From: CAYRIF01 sp964424205
GTDB lineage: Bacteria > Bacteroidota > Bacteroidia > Cytophagales > Cyclobacteriaceae
Length of the DNA: 8,176 bases
Assembly: GCA_964424205.1 (NCBI GenBank)
Contig: CAYRIF010000169.1
Span: 1 to 8,176, forward strand
Direction: 5' to 3'
Below the pieces are notes generated by a model that worked only from the letters and a program-made list of their open reading frames with translations, was not told the DNA's origin and searched no databases. A program made the position numbers and the translations under genes. This document shows, piece after piece, positions 1-7,059 of the stretch (positions within the stretch are counted from its first letter, which is position 1; each line of letters opens with the position of its first letter).

Positions 1-631
1 CACCGGTATTAACGAAGAGAATATCCCTGCTTTTTTAAAGGATGTAGATCTTTATGTTGATGCACTGGATGTTTTTACAGTAGATATACGTATTAAAATT
101 TTTGACTATTGCCACAAACACAATATCCCGGCGATAACAGCTATACCAATGGGGATGGGTGTAGCAGCATTAGCATTTATGCCTGGTAAAATGACCTTCG
201 AAGAGTATTTTCGTGTTAAAGGAAAAGACCAAATGGAGCAAACCTTACGGTTGGTCGCTGGTATTTCTCCTGCCAAGTGGCATGTTAACTATATTGCAGC
301 ACATGATGAGATAGATGTTCAAAATCATAAAGTACCTTCTACACCGATGGGACTGAAACTATGTGCTGGCGTCTTGGGTACAATGGCTCTAAAAATATTG
401 TTAAAAAGAGGGAAGGTAAGAGTCGCGCCACGGGGAATACATTTTGACGCTTATCGTCATAAGTTTATGCGTACCTGGTTGCCTTGGGGTAACAATAATC
501 CGATACAAAAATTATTACTATCCTTTATGAGAAAGAGATTTATCACTAAAAGTGAGAATGGGGATTTGATGAGGAAGCCAAAAGCGCAGGAGATACCCCC
601 TACTAGTAGACATTTAAAAAAAATGGCTTAA
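1..631 (+). CDS. ThiF/E1-like adenylyltransferase-family protein, C-terminal part (5' end outside window)
   Basis: The open frame enters the window at base 2 without a start codon and runs 209 residues to a TAA stop at 629-631. The first visible ATGs lie well inside the domain, so this is a truncated gene and not one starting near 149. The visible segment matches the second half of a ThiF/E1 fold: a VDLYVDALDVF stretch followed by an Arg (residues about 16-29, the place of the E1 D-x(n)-D...R motif), then HKHNIPAITA, PMGMG and FMPGKMTFEEYF (about 39-69). Family members adenylate the C-terminus of ubiquitin-like or sulfur-carrier proteins; some bacterial relatives are fused to nitroreductase-like domains. 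The nucleotide-binding Gly-rich loop would be upstream and cannot be seen. No paired CxxC zinc motif is visible in this half, unlike classical ThiF/MoeB. The tail is basic and carries a hydrophobic stretch (about 120-135). The substrate is unknown. The family call is from motif recognition and is fairly secure. Confidence 0.8.
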   Translation, partial: TGINEENIPAFLKDVDLYVDALDVFTVDIRIKIFDYCHKHNIPAITAIPMGMGVAALAFMPGKMTFEEYFRVKGKDQMEQTLRLVAGISPAKWHVNYIAAHDEIDVQNHKVPSTPMGLKLCAGVLGTMALKILLKRGKVRVAPRGIHFDAYRHKFMRTWLPWGNNNPIQKLLLSFMRKRFITKSENGDLMRKPKAQEIPPTSRHLKKMA

Positions 632-642
632 ATAAGGCCTGC

Positions 643-659
643 TGAAAAACGATTTTTCA
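643..659 (+). terminator. Small AT-rich hairpin after the ThiF-family gene
   Basis: A perfect 7-bp inverted repeat, TGAAAAA / TTTTTCA, with a 3-nt CGA loop starts 11 bp after the ThiF-family stop codon. The downstream arm supplies a short T run. Its position suits a transcription terminator, but the stem is AT-rich and weak, so the function is only a suggestion. Confidence 0.3.
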
Positions 660-688
660 ATGATGATAGAGATACAGACCTTGTTGTA

Positions 689-822
689 ATACCATTTTAA
701 TATCAAAATTCTGCATATAATCTGTTTCTTTCCTGCTCACTGGCGGGCGGGTTCGCCCTTGTATCACTTGAACAAAAAATAACCAGAATTATTTATATAT
801 CATTTTAAAATTAAAATGGTAT
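689..822. repeat. MITE-like interval bounded by a 13-bp perfect inverted repeat
   Basis: ATACCATTTTAAT at 689-701 is repeated exactly in reverse complement at 810-822, giving a 134-bp interval with terminal inverted repeats. Similarity continues inward imperfectly: AAAAT follows three bases inside both ends. The interval has no open frame of note and holds a GC-rich mini-hairpin near its middle (745-758). This is the layout of a small non-autonomous element, but no target-site duplication is evident in the flanks and only one copy is visible. The sequence is AT-rich, so chance contributes. Alternatives are paired protein-binding sites or RNA stems in the leader of the downstream gene. Confidence 0.35.
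745..758. other. GC-rich mini-hairpin in an AT-rich gap
   Basis: GGGCG and CGCCC form a 5-bp stem around a GGTT loop, inside a short GC-rich patch (742-758) that stands out from the AT-rich surroundings. No T run follows directly (TTGTATCACTT comes next), so it is a poor match to an intrinsic terminator. It may be the core of the MITE-like interval around it. Confidence 0.35.
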
Positions 823-823
823 A
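796..823. repeat. 13-bp near-perfect inverted repeat (hairpin) sharing an arm with the longer repeat
   Basis: TATATCATTTTAA (796-808) and TTAAAATGGTATA (811-823) are inverted repeats with one mismatch, which would be a G-U pair in RNA, separated by only two bases. The left arm is also a direct near-copy (11 of 12 bases) of 689-700. The arm at about 811-822 can therefore pair either locally or with the distant copy at 689-701. The low-complexity AT content limits confidence that this is functional. Confidence 0.45.
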
Positions 824-924
824 ATTTTAAAGATGTGATTTCAGTCTGTGAGGAAACGAACCGAGGAATCAGTGTATGTAATTTTTGAGAATGAAGTATT
901 AAGAACAATGGCGTCAGGTATTGA

Positions 925-1578
925 ATGCATAATGGAAAATTCAAGAAACAGGATATGTATAGAAATGTGAGCCCTAATATATCAAAATGTGGGGCAGTTA
1001 TTTCCACATTGCTTGTCCTGGCTTTTTTACTTACTACCTTTATCGATAATTCTTTCAGACTTAGTAATTTGCTTATTCTGGTGAGCGGAGGGTCAATAGT
1101 TTTTCTCTTGATTCGAGTATATATATTGATATCAAGGGTCAAAAATTTGTGGAGTGATTGGGAAACCCATATAATACGTGGACATATTCTCTTGCATATT
1201 GTCCCCTTAAGTTATCTGATATTACATTTATTTATAGCGGTTACATTTTTGATTAATTTGCTGTATGCAGTCCCAGTCTTCCTGTTCTTTTTTACAGGAA
1301 GATTAACCTGGAACATATTGTATGCACAGTTTGGATCAAAGATGAATCATTTTTTCTATAAGAGCAATACAGCGTTACTTATTGGGCCTACGGTTTTATT
1401 AATACTGGGCGTGTTGTATAAGGAAATGTATGTGACAAATTTTTACCATAGGATTCTGCTTGTTTATTTTATCATTCATATTCTTTTGATAGGTGTCGCT
1501 GTAGTTAAGATTGAAACGGACATGGGTGATGAAGACACAAATCAAGGAAAAGAGACTTTAGGAACTACTGCTCGCTAG
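925..1578 (+). CDS. Uncharacterised polytopic membrane protein
   Basis: A 217-residue protein that I do not recognise. Hydrophobic segments suggest about five to six membrane helices: about 23-41, 49-70, 87-104, 105-124, 149-165 and 174-196. The N-terminus is short and basic; the C-terminal tail after 197 is polar and acidic at first (ETDMGDEDTNQ). Several histidines lie in or beside helices (H87, H91, H101, H175, H185), which could bind a cofactor or metal, but no family motif supports this. The start at ATG 925 is the first ATG after an in-frame stop at 892-894. A weak CAGG lies 7 bp before it; ATG 955 is a possible later start. It stands alone on the plus strand after a 293-bp gap, and its last 21 bases overlap the opposing ClC gene. 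The long open frame and its membrane-protein composition favour a real gene, though function is open. Confidence 0.7.
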   Translation: MHNGKFKKQDMYRNVSPNISKCGAVISTLLVLAFLLTTFIDNSFRLSNLLILVSGGSIVFLLIRVYILISRVKNLWSDWETHIIRGHILLHIVPLSYLILHLFIAVTFLINLLYAVPVFLFFFTGRLTWNILYAQFGSKMNHFFYKSNTALLIGPTVLLILGVLYKEMYVTNFYHRILLVYFIIHILLIGVAVVKIETDMGDEDTNQGKETLGTTAR

Positions 1579-3351
1579 CAATTCTTTTCGATAAGCGGTG
1601 AGCAGTTTGGATTTGGAAATAAAACCATAGTATTTTTCGTTTTTGATAACAGGTAAATTCCATGCGCCTGAGTCAGTGAATTTTTTCATAATTTTTTCCA
1701 TAGAGTCTGAATCATAAAAAATCACCTCTGGTGCGCTATGCATTAAATCCCTGACAAATATCTTTTTATACAATTTTTTGTTAAACATTATATTCCTTAT
1801 ATCATCTAGTAATATGATGCCTAGAAAATCATTTTCGTCACTGACCACTGGAAATAAATTCCTGTTGGACTTGGTGACCGCTTTTTTTAACATTTTTCCA
1901 AGTTTCATGTGCGGGGTGATACTGATAAAATTACGTTCAATGACGGTATCTATTTCCATGAGTAGTAATGCATTTTTATCCTTGTTTAGGGTCATTAATT
2001 GCCCTTTTCTCGCAAGTTCAGCTGCATAAATGTTGTGCGGGATGAAATGTTTGGTTACTAAAAAGGAAATTGATGACACAATCATGAGTGGCACAAAAAG
2101 TGCATAACCACCTGTGATTTCTGCAATTAAAAATATCGCCGTTAGGGGTGCTTGTAAAACACCAGCCATCAGACCTGCCATACCCACCATCGCATAATTT
2201 ATGGTCGATAATTGATGTTCAAATAGATTGGTATTGTTGATAGTTACCGCAAAGATATAACCAGAAATACTCCCTGTAAACAGTGTTGGTGCAAAAACAC
2301 CGCCGATGCCACCGCCTCCGAAAGTTACAGACATCGCAATTACTTTGAAGACAACCAGACCGATTAGAAAGGAAATAATTATCCATATATTTTGTGTTGA
2401 GAGTCCGAAAATATTACCACTCACAATATTATTGATGTCATCTTTTAAAATATTGTTAATCGTTTCATAACCTTCTCCAAATAAGGGAGGTATAAAAAAA
2501 GTGGTAATTCCAATTAGAACACCTCCTATGGCTAATTTTTTATAAGGGTTATTTATTTTTTTGAACAAATCTGCTATTCCGAAATATACTTTGCTAAAGT
2601 ATATGGAGGTTGTGGCTGATGTGATGCCTAATAAAACATAAAATAGAACCTCCCTGAGTGCAAATTTTTCATGAAGTTGAAAATGCAGTAATACTTCATC
2701 ACCCAAAAAGAAATAGGAGGTTAACACTGCCGTTATTGAAGCCAATAGTAAGGGAATCATGGAAGCCATGGTCAGCTCCAATCCAAATATCTCCACTGCA
2801 AATACAATGGCGGCTATCGGTGCTTTGAAAATGGAAGACATGGCTCCGGTCGCTGCTGCTCCAATGAGCAACGTTCTGGTGGTTTGGTTTAAATGAAAGA
2901 GTCTTGCAAAATTGGAGCCCAGTGCTGCACCTGTGGCTACTGTTGGTCCTTCCAGCCCTACAGAACCTCCAAAGCCAACAGTCACTGGTGCGGTTAATAA
3001 TGAAGCCCACATTTGATGTCTAGACATGATCCCCTTTTGTTTTGAGATGGAGAACAGTGTTGAGGGAATCCCATGTCCTACTTTCTTTTTGATAATATAT
3101 CGTATCATTAAAGTGACAATGAGCAAACCTATAATAGGAAAACTAAAGTAAAAGGCCTGGTGTATTTCTCTTATAAATTTACCTTCTAACAGAGATTGAA
3201 TTAAATGGGTGAGGTTTTTTAAGGTTACCGCACCAAGACCAGCAAGCAATCCTATGATAGCACTTAGAATTTGGATGAATTGCTTTTGGGGTATGTTTTT
3301 TAATCTCCAAATTAAAAACTTACTGAACCATTTATTTATTCTTGTTGACAT
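1558..3351 (-). CDS. ClC-family chloride channel/transporter with two C-terminal CBS domains
   Basis: A 597-residue inner-membrane ClC protein moving chloride or related anions. The membrane domain covers about residues 25-435 and shows the anion-pathway motifs: GHGIP (92-96, the GSGIP position of E. coli ClC-ec1, with His in place of the central Ser), GLEGP (132-136, with E134 as the gating glutamate), GGVFAP (350-355) and Tyr442 (counterpart of Tyr445). In FAVEIFG (184-190) the internal proton glutamate of ClC-ec1 (E203) aligns with Ile188, so proton coupling cannot be assumed and channel versus antiporter stays open. Two CBS domains follow (about 466-522 and 532-590); in this family they bind adenine nucleotides and regulate gating. 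The length is normal for a ClC-CBS protein. The ATG start at 3351 lies 19 bp after the ABC exporter stop, with no clear Shine-Dalgarno. Likely last gene of the minus-strand unit; its stop lies inside the opposing membrane-protein gene. Confidence 0.95.
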   Translation of the reverse strand: MSTRINKWFSKFLIWRLKNIPQKQFIQILSAIIGLLAGLGAVTLKNLTHLIQSLLEGKFIREIHQAFYFSFPIIGLLIVTLMIRYIIKKKVGHGIPSTLFSISKQKGIMSRHQMWASLLTAPVTVGFGGSVGLEGPTVATGAALGSNFARLFHLNQTTRTLLIGAAATGAMSSIFKAPIAAIVFAVEIFGLELTMASMIPLLLASITAVLTSYFFLGDEVLLHFQLHEKFALREVLFYVLLGITSATTSIYFSKVYFGIADLFKKINNPYKKLAIGGVLIGITTFFIPPLFGEGYETINNILKDDINNIVSGNIFGLSTQNIWIIISFLIGLVVFKVIAMSVTFGGGGIGGVFAPTLFTGSISGYIFAVTINNTNLFEHQLSTINYAMVGMAGLMAGVLQAPLTAIFLIAEITGGYALFVPLMIVSSISFLVTKHFIPHNIYAAELARKGQLMTLNKDKNALLLMEIDTVIERNFISITPHMKLGKMLKKAVTKSNRNLFPVVSDENDFLGIILLDDIRNIMFNKKLYKKIFVRDLMHSAPEVIFYDSDSMEKIMKKFTDSGAWNLPVIKNEKYYGFISKSKLLTAYRKELLASSSS

Positions 3352-3363
3352 GATTTATAAATC
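3352..3363. other. 12-bp palindrome abutting the ClC start codon
   Basis: GATTTATAAATC is a perfect 12-bp palindrome ending right at the ClC ATG, in the 19-bp gap after the exporter gene, where a ribosome would bind. It could be a weak stem or an operator, or chance in an AT-rich leader. Confidence 0.3.
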
Positions 3364-3370
3364 ATTATAT

Positions 3371-5203
3371 TTATAGTACCTGCATTTCAATTAACCTATA
3401 ATAGATACCTTTTTTTTGTAGCAACATGTTATGCGTTCCCCGCTCTGCAATCTCACCATTTTTAATTACCAATATTTCATCGGCATGTTGAATAGTACTT
3501 AAACGGTGAGCGATGACAATGGAAGTACGGTTTTGCATTAAGTTGGTCAGTGCTTCTTGTACTAATTTTTCAGAGGCTGAGTCAAGGGCTGAGGTTGCTT
3601 CGTCAAGAATTAGAATAGGAGGATTTTTAAAAACAGCTCTTGCAATACTCAATCGTTGTCTTTGACCTCCCGAAAGTTTGGCACCTCTTTCCCCAATCTC
3701 GGTTTGATAACCATGTTCCATTTTGATGATGAATTCATGCGCATTGGCAATTTTTGCCGCTTTCATCACCGCTTCCTCATTGGCGTTTTTTATACCAAAA
3801 GCGATGTTGTTAAAGACGGTATCATTAAATAGAATAGACTCTTGTGTCACAATGCCCATCAATTTTCTAAGAGACCGTATTTTTAGATTTTTAATATTAA
3901 TATCATCCAATAAAACCTCACCAGCTGTGGGGTCATAAAATCTTGGAATCAAATCTGCAAGGGTTGATTTTCCTCCACCTGAGGGTCCCACAAGCGCTAC
4001 AGTTTTTCCAAGGGGTACTGTCAGGTTAATGTTGTTAAGCACTTTTTTACCTTTGTCATATGCGAAGGAGACATTATTAAAAACAATACGCTTTTCAAAA
4101 TCTGTTTTATCTACCGCATCCTTGTCATTCACTATTGCTGGTGTGGTATCAATAATCTCGAAGATACGCTCGGCAGAGGCTGCACCTCTTTGCAATGCAG
4201 TGATGGCTTTAGAAATTTCTTTAGCAGGGTTTAGCACTTGACTAAAAAGAATGAGGTAGGTTAAAAAACTCGCTGCCTCCATGAATCCTTCATTTAATAC
4301 CTGGTTGCCACCGTATAGTAATATTCCCGAGATAGTGAAGATGCCAAGAAATTCGGAAAGGGGAGAGGCGAGTTCCTGTTTTCTCGCCATCGAAATTCTA
4401 ATACGACTATACTTGTCGTCTTCTTTCATAAATTTTTTGGTGACAAAATGCTCTGCAGTAAAAGCTTTCACTACGCGCATGCCAGAAAGGCTCTCTTCGG
4501 TGATATTTAATAGCCGGCCCAATGTTTCTTGACTGCTTGCGGCAGCTTTTTTCAAACGTTTGGCAATGCCAGAAATAATGAAACCAGCGATTGGAAGTAC
4601 AATTAAAGTAAATAAGGTAAGTTTTGGTGACATATAAAACAGCGCCCCAAAATAAACAATCAGTGTTAACGGCTCTTTCAAGGCAACTTGAAATACATAC
4701 ATTGCAGACCATTCTACCTCTTGGACATCGTTGGTAATGCGAGACATAATATCACCTTTACGCTCCGTAGAGAAAAAACCAATGTGGAGTTTACTAATGC
4801 TTTTGAAAATCGCATCACGTAAATTTTTAACCATATCAGCCCTGATGGTAGCAGATATTATTAATGATAAATATTTGAAAATATTAGCGAAAAAATTGGC
4901 GACAATAAGTATGATACAAACAAATAGTAATGCCCCAAGTTGACCCGATGCTTCGGTATATTGGATAAAGTGGTAATAAAAATATTGGGTGAAATACTCA
5001 ATGCTAAATGTGAATTCTGGTTTTGCCTTAAATGTTTCTAATTGCTCTGGTTTTAACTGGTCAAAAATAACTTCGAACAGCGGCTTTAACAGCACGAAAT
5101 TGACCAAACCAAAGATAACTGCAAGAAGTGTGAAAATTAAATAGAACGGTGCTTTACCTTTGAGTAATTTGGCGTATTGAAATATCCGTTTATATATTTT
5201 CAT
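3371..5203 (-). CDS. MsbA-type ABC exporter (fused membrane and ATPase domains)
   Basis: A 610-residue half-transporter expected to work as a homodimer in the inner membrane. The N-terminal membrane domain (about 15-330) has six helices; helices 1 and 2 are separated by a long loop of about 45 residues (45-88). The ATPase domain (about 370-608) is intact: A-loop Tyr382, Walker A GPSGGGKST (406-414), Q-loop Gln454, X-loop GERG (504-507), signature LSGGQ (510-514), Walker B ILILDE (530-535) with catalytic Glu535, SALD D-loop (538-541) and switch His566. The domain order and motifs are those of MsbA/multidrug-type exporters, which flip lipid A, other glycolipids or drugs; the substrate here cannot be read from sequence. 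The ATG at 5203 follows the Wzi-like gene by 44 bp and the stop precedes the ClC gene by 19 bp, so all three are probably cotranscribed. No clear Shine-Dalgarno precedes the start. Placement beside a Wzi-type barrel favours an envelope glycolipid over a drug, by inference. Confidence 0.95.
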   Translation of the reverse strand: MKIYKRIFQYAKLLKGKAPFYLIFTLLAVIFGLVNFVLLKPLFEVIFDQLKPEQLETFKAKPEFTFSIEYFTQYFYYHFIQYTEASGQLGALLFVCIILIVANFFANIFKYLSLIISATIRADMVKNLRDAIFKSISKLHIGFFSTERKGDIMSRITNDVQEVEWSAMYVFQVALKEPLTLIVYFGALFYMSPKLTLFTLIVLPIAGFIISGIAKRLKKAAASSQETLGRLLNITEESLSGMRVVKAFTAEHFVTKKFMKEDDKYSRIRISMARKQELASPLSEFLGIFTISGILLYGGNQVLNEGFMEAASFLTYLILFSQVLNPAKEISKAITALQRGAASAERIFEIIDTTPAIVNDKDAVDKTDFEKRIVFNNVSFAYDKGKKVLNNINLTVPLGKTVALVGPSGGGKSTLADLIPRFYDPTAGEVLLDDINIKNLKIRSLRKLMGIVTQESILFNDTVFNNIAFGIKNANEEAVMKAAKIANAHEFIIKMEHGYQTEIGERGAKLSGGQRQRLSIARAVFKNPPILILDEATSALDSASEKLVQEALTNLMQNRTSIVIAHRLSTIQHADEILVIKNGEIAERGTHNMLLQKKGIYYRLIEMQVL

Positions 5204-5214
5204 GCTTACAGTAT

Positions 5215-5247
5215 CAGTTTGTAATTTAGGTTATTTATTTACAACTG
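5215..5247. other. Imperfect stem-loop between the Wzi-like and exporter genes
   Basis: CAGTTTGTAA (5215-5224) and TTACAACTG (5239-5247) pair as a 9-bp stem with one bulged base and a 14-nt AT-rich loop. It fills most of the 44-bp gap, starting right after the TAG stop of the Wzi-like gene. No T run follows on the minus strand, so it is more like an mRNA processing or stability element than a terminator, if it does anything. Confidence 0.3.
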
Positions 5248-6975
5248 CTAAAACTCTAATTCTCTTTGTGCAATGTTTAGCCTGATGGATAGGGAGGTGT
5301 ACATGCTATTTTTATCTCTCGTATCAATGTCACTATCCAATTTCCTAATAATCGTTTTTAAATCAAAGAATAGATTATGCTTCAATTGATAACTCACAGT
5401 GAAATCACCGAAAAGTAAATTTGTGCTAACGCCCTGTCCTGTTTTATGCCCATATTCTCCGAGAGGATTTCCGTCTTTATCAAACCGCTTCGTATTGTAT
5501 TTAAGGATATTTCCCCCATAATTAGACGTCGTATTATATTCTGCACCATATTTAGCGGCGATGATTTTTCCTGTAAGCGTAAGTTTATGTATGGGTTGAT
5601 ACCTTACTATGCCGATAGCCTCACTGAAATTAGCACCCAAGGGATGTGCTAAAGGCAGGTTGTAGTGTGAGTAGTTTGTTCTTTGTGTGAAATGTGCATA
5701 GGTGTAGGGTCTTGCACGGTTAACTTCTAGTTGCAAATCCAAGTTGGAAATATTGAGTACGTCTATGTATTTTATGCCAAACTGATAACCAAATTTATTT
5801 GCCCACCAGCCTGTACCTGCGGTTACATTGGCTAGCTTAAATTCATCCAAAAATAATTGTCCGTATGCCGAAAAATGGTTTAGGAAGTTCCATTTAAAAT
5901 CCATGCCTACCATGGCATTATGGGGGCTGCCTTCGTTTTGTTCTATGGCTCGCAGAAAAATGATTGGATTCAAGTAACTTAGATTGATGGGTACGTGAAG
6001 TCGGGTAGTGTCATTATCGCCAAATGAAATTGCCTCAAAAACACCTACATTGAGATTTTTACCAATGTTTAAACTCAAGTGATGATAGGCTAAGAATTTA
6101 TTTGGATACTGCGTATCAGAACGCGAACCACCAGGACTTGCGCGAACATGTGCCTTCATATCCGCAAAAATATTGGTGTATTGAAATTTCCAAACTTGGG
6201 TTTTAATTTTTAGGAACATATAGCTATTGGCAAAATCAGATAAAATCATGGAACGATAACCATTGCCTTCTAGGTTTTTATCATAGCCAAATTTCAGGTT
6301 AATATGCTTGGTGGCATTGAAACTGATGTAACCTCTTGCCGTAAAAAAATCCACCCCATTGGCTTTGTATTTTTTCCAAAATCCTTCGCCAGGTATCGAA
6401 TACCTTTCTGCTATTGGGTCATTGATCCAATCTCTTGCGTATTCTGGGAAAATGGCTTGGTTTTCACCTAAAAAAGCATAAAAGCCTATTTTTTTATCAA
6501 TGATCCCTCGTATATCAACGCCTCTAGTATTGATAAATGGTTTAGCCTCTTCATCCTTATCGACGCCCCCACTCAAATACAGTACAGGATTGAGATGTAA
6601 ATCAAAGTGTTCTGTTTGGACATGATAGAAGTCTGATTTTTTACGGTATAGTTTTTTCCAAACAGGTTTTTTGCTGTCGTTATTTGCAGTGGTAGCCCAC
6701 TCCCAATTGTCATTGGCAAGGTATGCCAGGTTATATTTGTCAGTATTACTCAGCTCGACCGATTTACTAAGAAACATACTGTCTGCAAAAATGGCAACCT
6801 CTTTTCTGCTGTATGGTTTGATACCGCTAAAAAAAATAGTAGATAGTTTTCCACTTTTAATTTCGTAGCGATCTACAAGGTGGTAATAATCTCTATTCAA
6901 TGGGATATTAGTGCTTTGGGCGCTTGTATCTATGCAAAGAGATATCAGCAAAAAGAAAACGGCAAGTTGTTTCAT
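5248..6975 (-). CDS. Wzi/RemB-like outer-membrane beta-barrel protein (capsule assembly Wzi family)
   Basis: A 575-residue secreted protein. I place the start at ATG 6975, not the in-frame TTG at 6999, because the ATG gives a clean signal peptide: MKQ, a hydrophobic core, and a TSA-QS cleavage site near residue 19. C14 is not in a proper lipobox (Leu precedes it), so a lipoprotein is unlikely. After a roughly 100-residue N-terminal region, alternating aromatic/polar strands typical of a beta-barrel run to the C-terminus. Conserved-looking landmarks are GYDKNLEGNGYRSM (230-243), YLNPIIFLRA (334-343), GWWANKF (389-395) and NLPLAHPLGANF (439-450), which I recognise from Bacteroidota proteins annotated as capsule assembly Wzi family or gliding protein RemB. 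Wzi anchors capsular polysaccharide at the outer membrane in E. coli; RemB aids surface gliding in Flavobacterium. Which role applies is undetermined. It lies 84 bp after the DUF3570 gene and 44 bp before the exporter. Confidence 0.75.
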   Translation of the reverse strand: MKQLAVFFLLISLCIDTSAQSTNIPLNRDYYHLVDRYEIKSGKLSTIFFSGIKPYSRKEVAIFADSMFLSKSVELSNTDKYNLAYLANDNWEWATTANNDSKKPVWKKLYRKKSDFYHVQTEHFDLHLNPVLYLSGGVDKDEEAKPFINTRGVDIRGIIDKKIGFYAFLGENQAIFPEYARDWINDPIAERYSIPGEGFWKKYKANGVDFFTARGYISFNATKHINLKFGYDKNLEGNGYRSMILSDFANSYMFLKIKTQVWKFQYTNIFADMKAHVRASPGGSRSDTQYPNKFLAYHHLSLNIGKNLNVGVFEAISFGDNDTTRLHVPINLSYLNPIIFLRAIEQNEGSPHNAMVGMDFKWNFLNHFSAYGQLFLDEFKLANVTAGTGWWANKFGYQFGIKYIDVLNISNLDLQLEVNRARPYTYAHFTQRTNYSHYNLPLAHPLGANFSEAIGIVRYQPIHKLTLTGKIIAAKYGAEYNTTSNYGGNILKYNTKRFDKDGNPLGEYGHKTGQGVSTNLLFGDFTVSYQLKHNLFFDLKTIIRKLDSDIDTRDKNSMYTSLSIRLNIAQRELEF

Positions 6976-7059
6976 AGTTGATATTTTAAACAGTTGCAAT
7001 TTACTAAAATAGCAAGATAACCATTAAGAATGATTGAAAAACTATGCTTTTATGCGTTG

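Noticed and set aside
768..797. Bacteroidota-type promoter candidate, TTG-N19-TATTTATA
   Set aside because: The -33 TTG and spacing fit, but the -7 box matches TAnnTTTG only partly, and such matches are easy to find in AT-rich DNA.
908..970. Possible 20-residue upstream ORF overlapping the start of the orphan membrane protein
   Set aside because: An ATG at 908 opens a frame that stops at 970, but there is no composition or ribosome-site evidence that it is translated.
789..1142. 117-residue minus-strand open frame opposite the orphan membrane protein
   Set aside because: It overlaps the better supported plus-strand gene over most of its length, has no recognisable domain, and reads as an antisense shadow.
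2699..3010. 103-residue minus-strand frame inside the ClC gene
   Set aside because: It is an out-of-frame shadow of a clearly conserved ClC coding region, rich in Cys, Trp and Ser as shadow frames often are.
4407..4712. 101-residue minus-strand frame inside the exporter gene
   Set aside because: Out-of-frame shadow within the exporter's membrane domain; no domain signal.
6931..6936. Possible lipoprotein cysteine (C14) in the Wzi-like signal peptide
   Set aside because: The residue before the Cys is Leu, not Gly, Ala or Ser, and a standard signal peptidase I site follows at TSA-QS.
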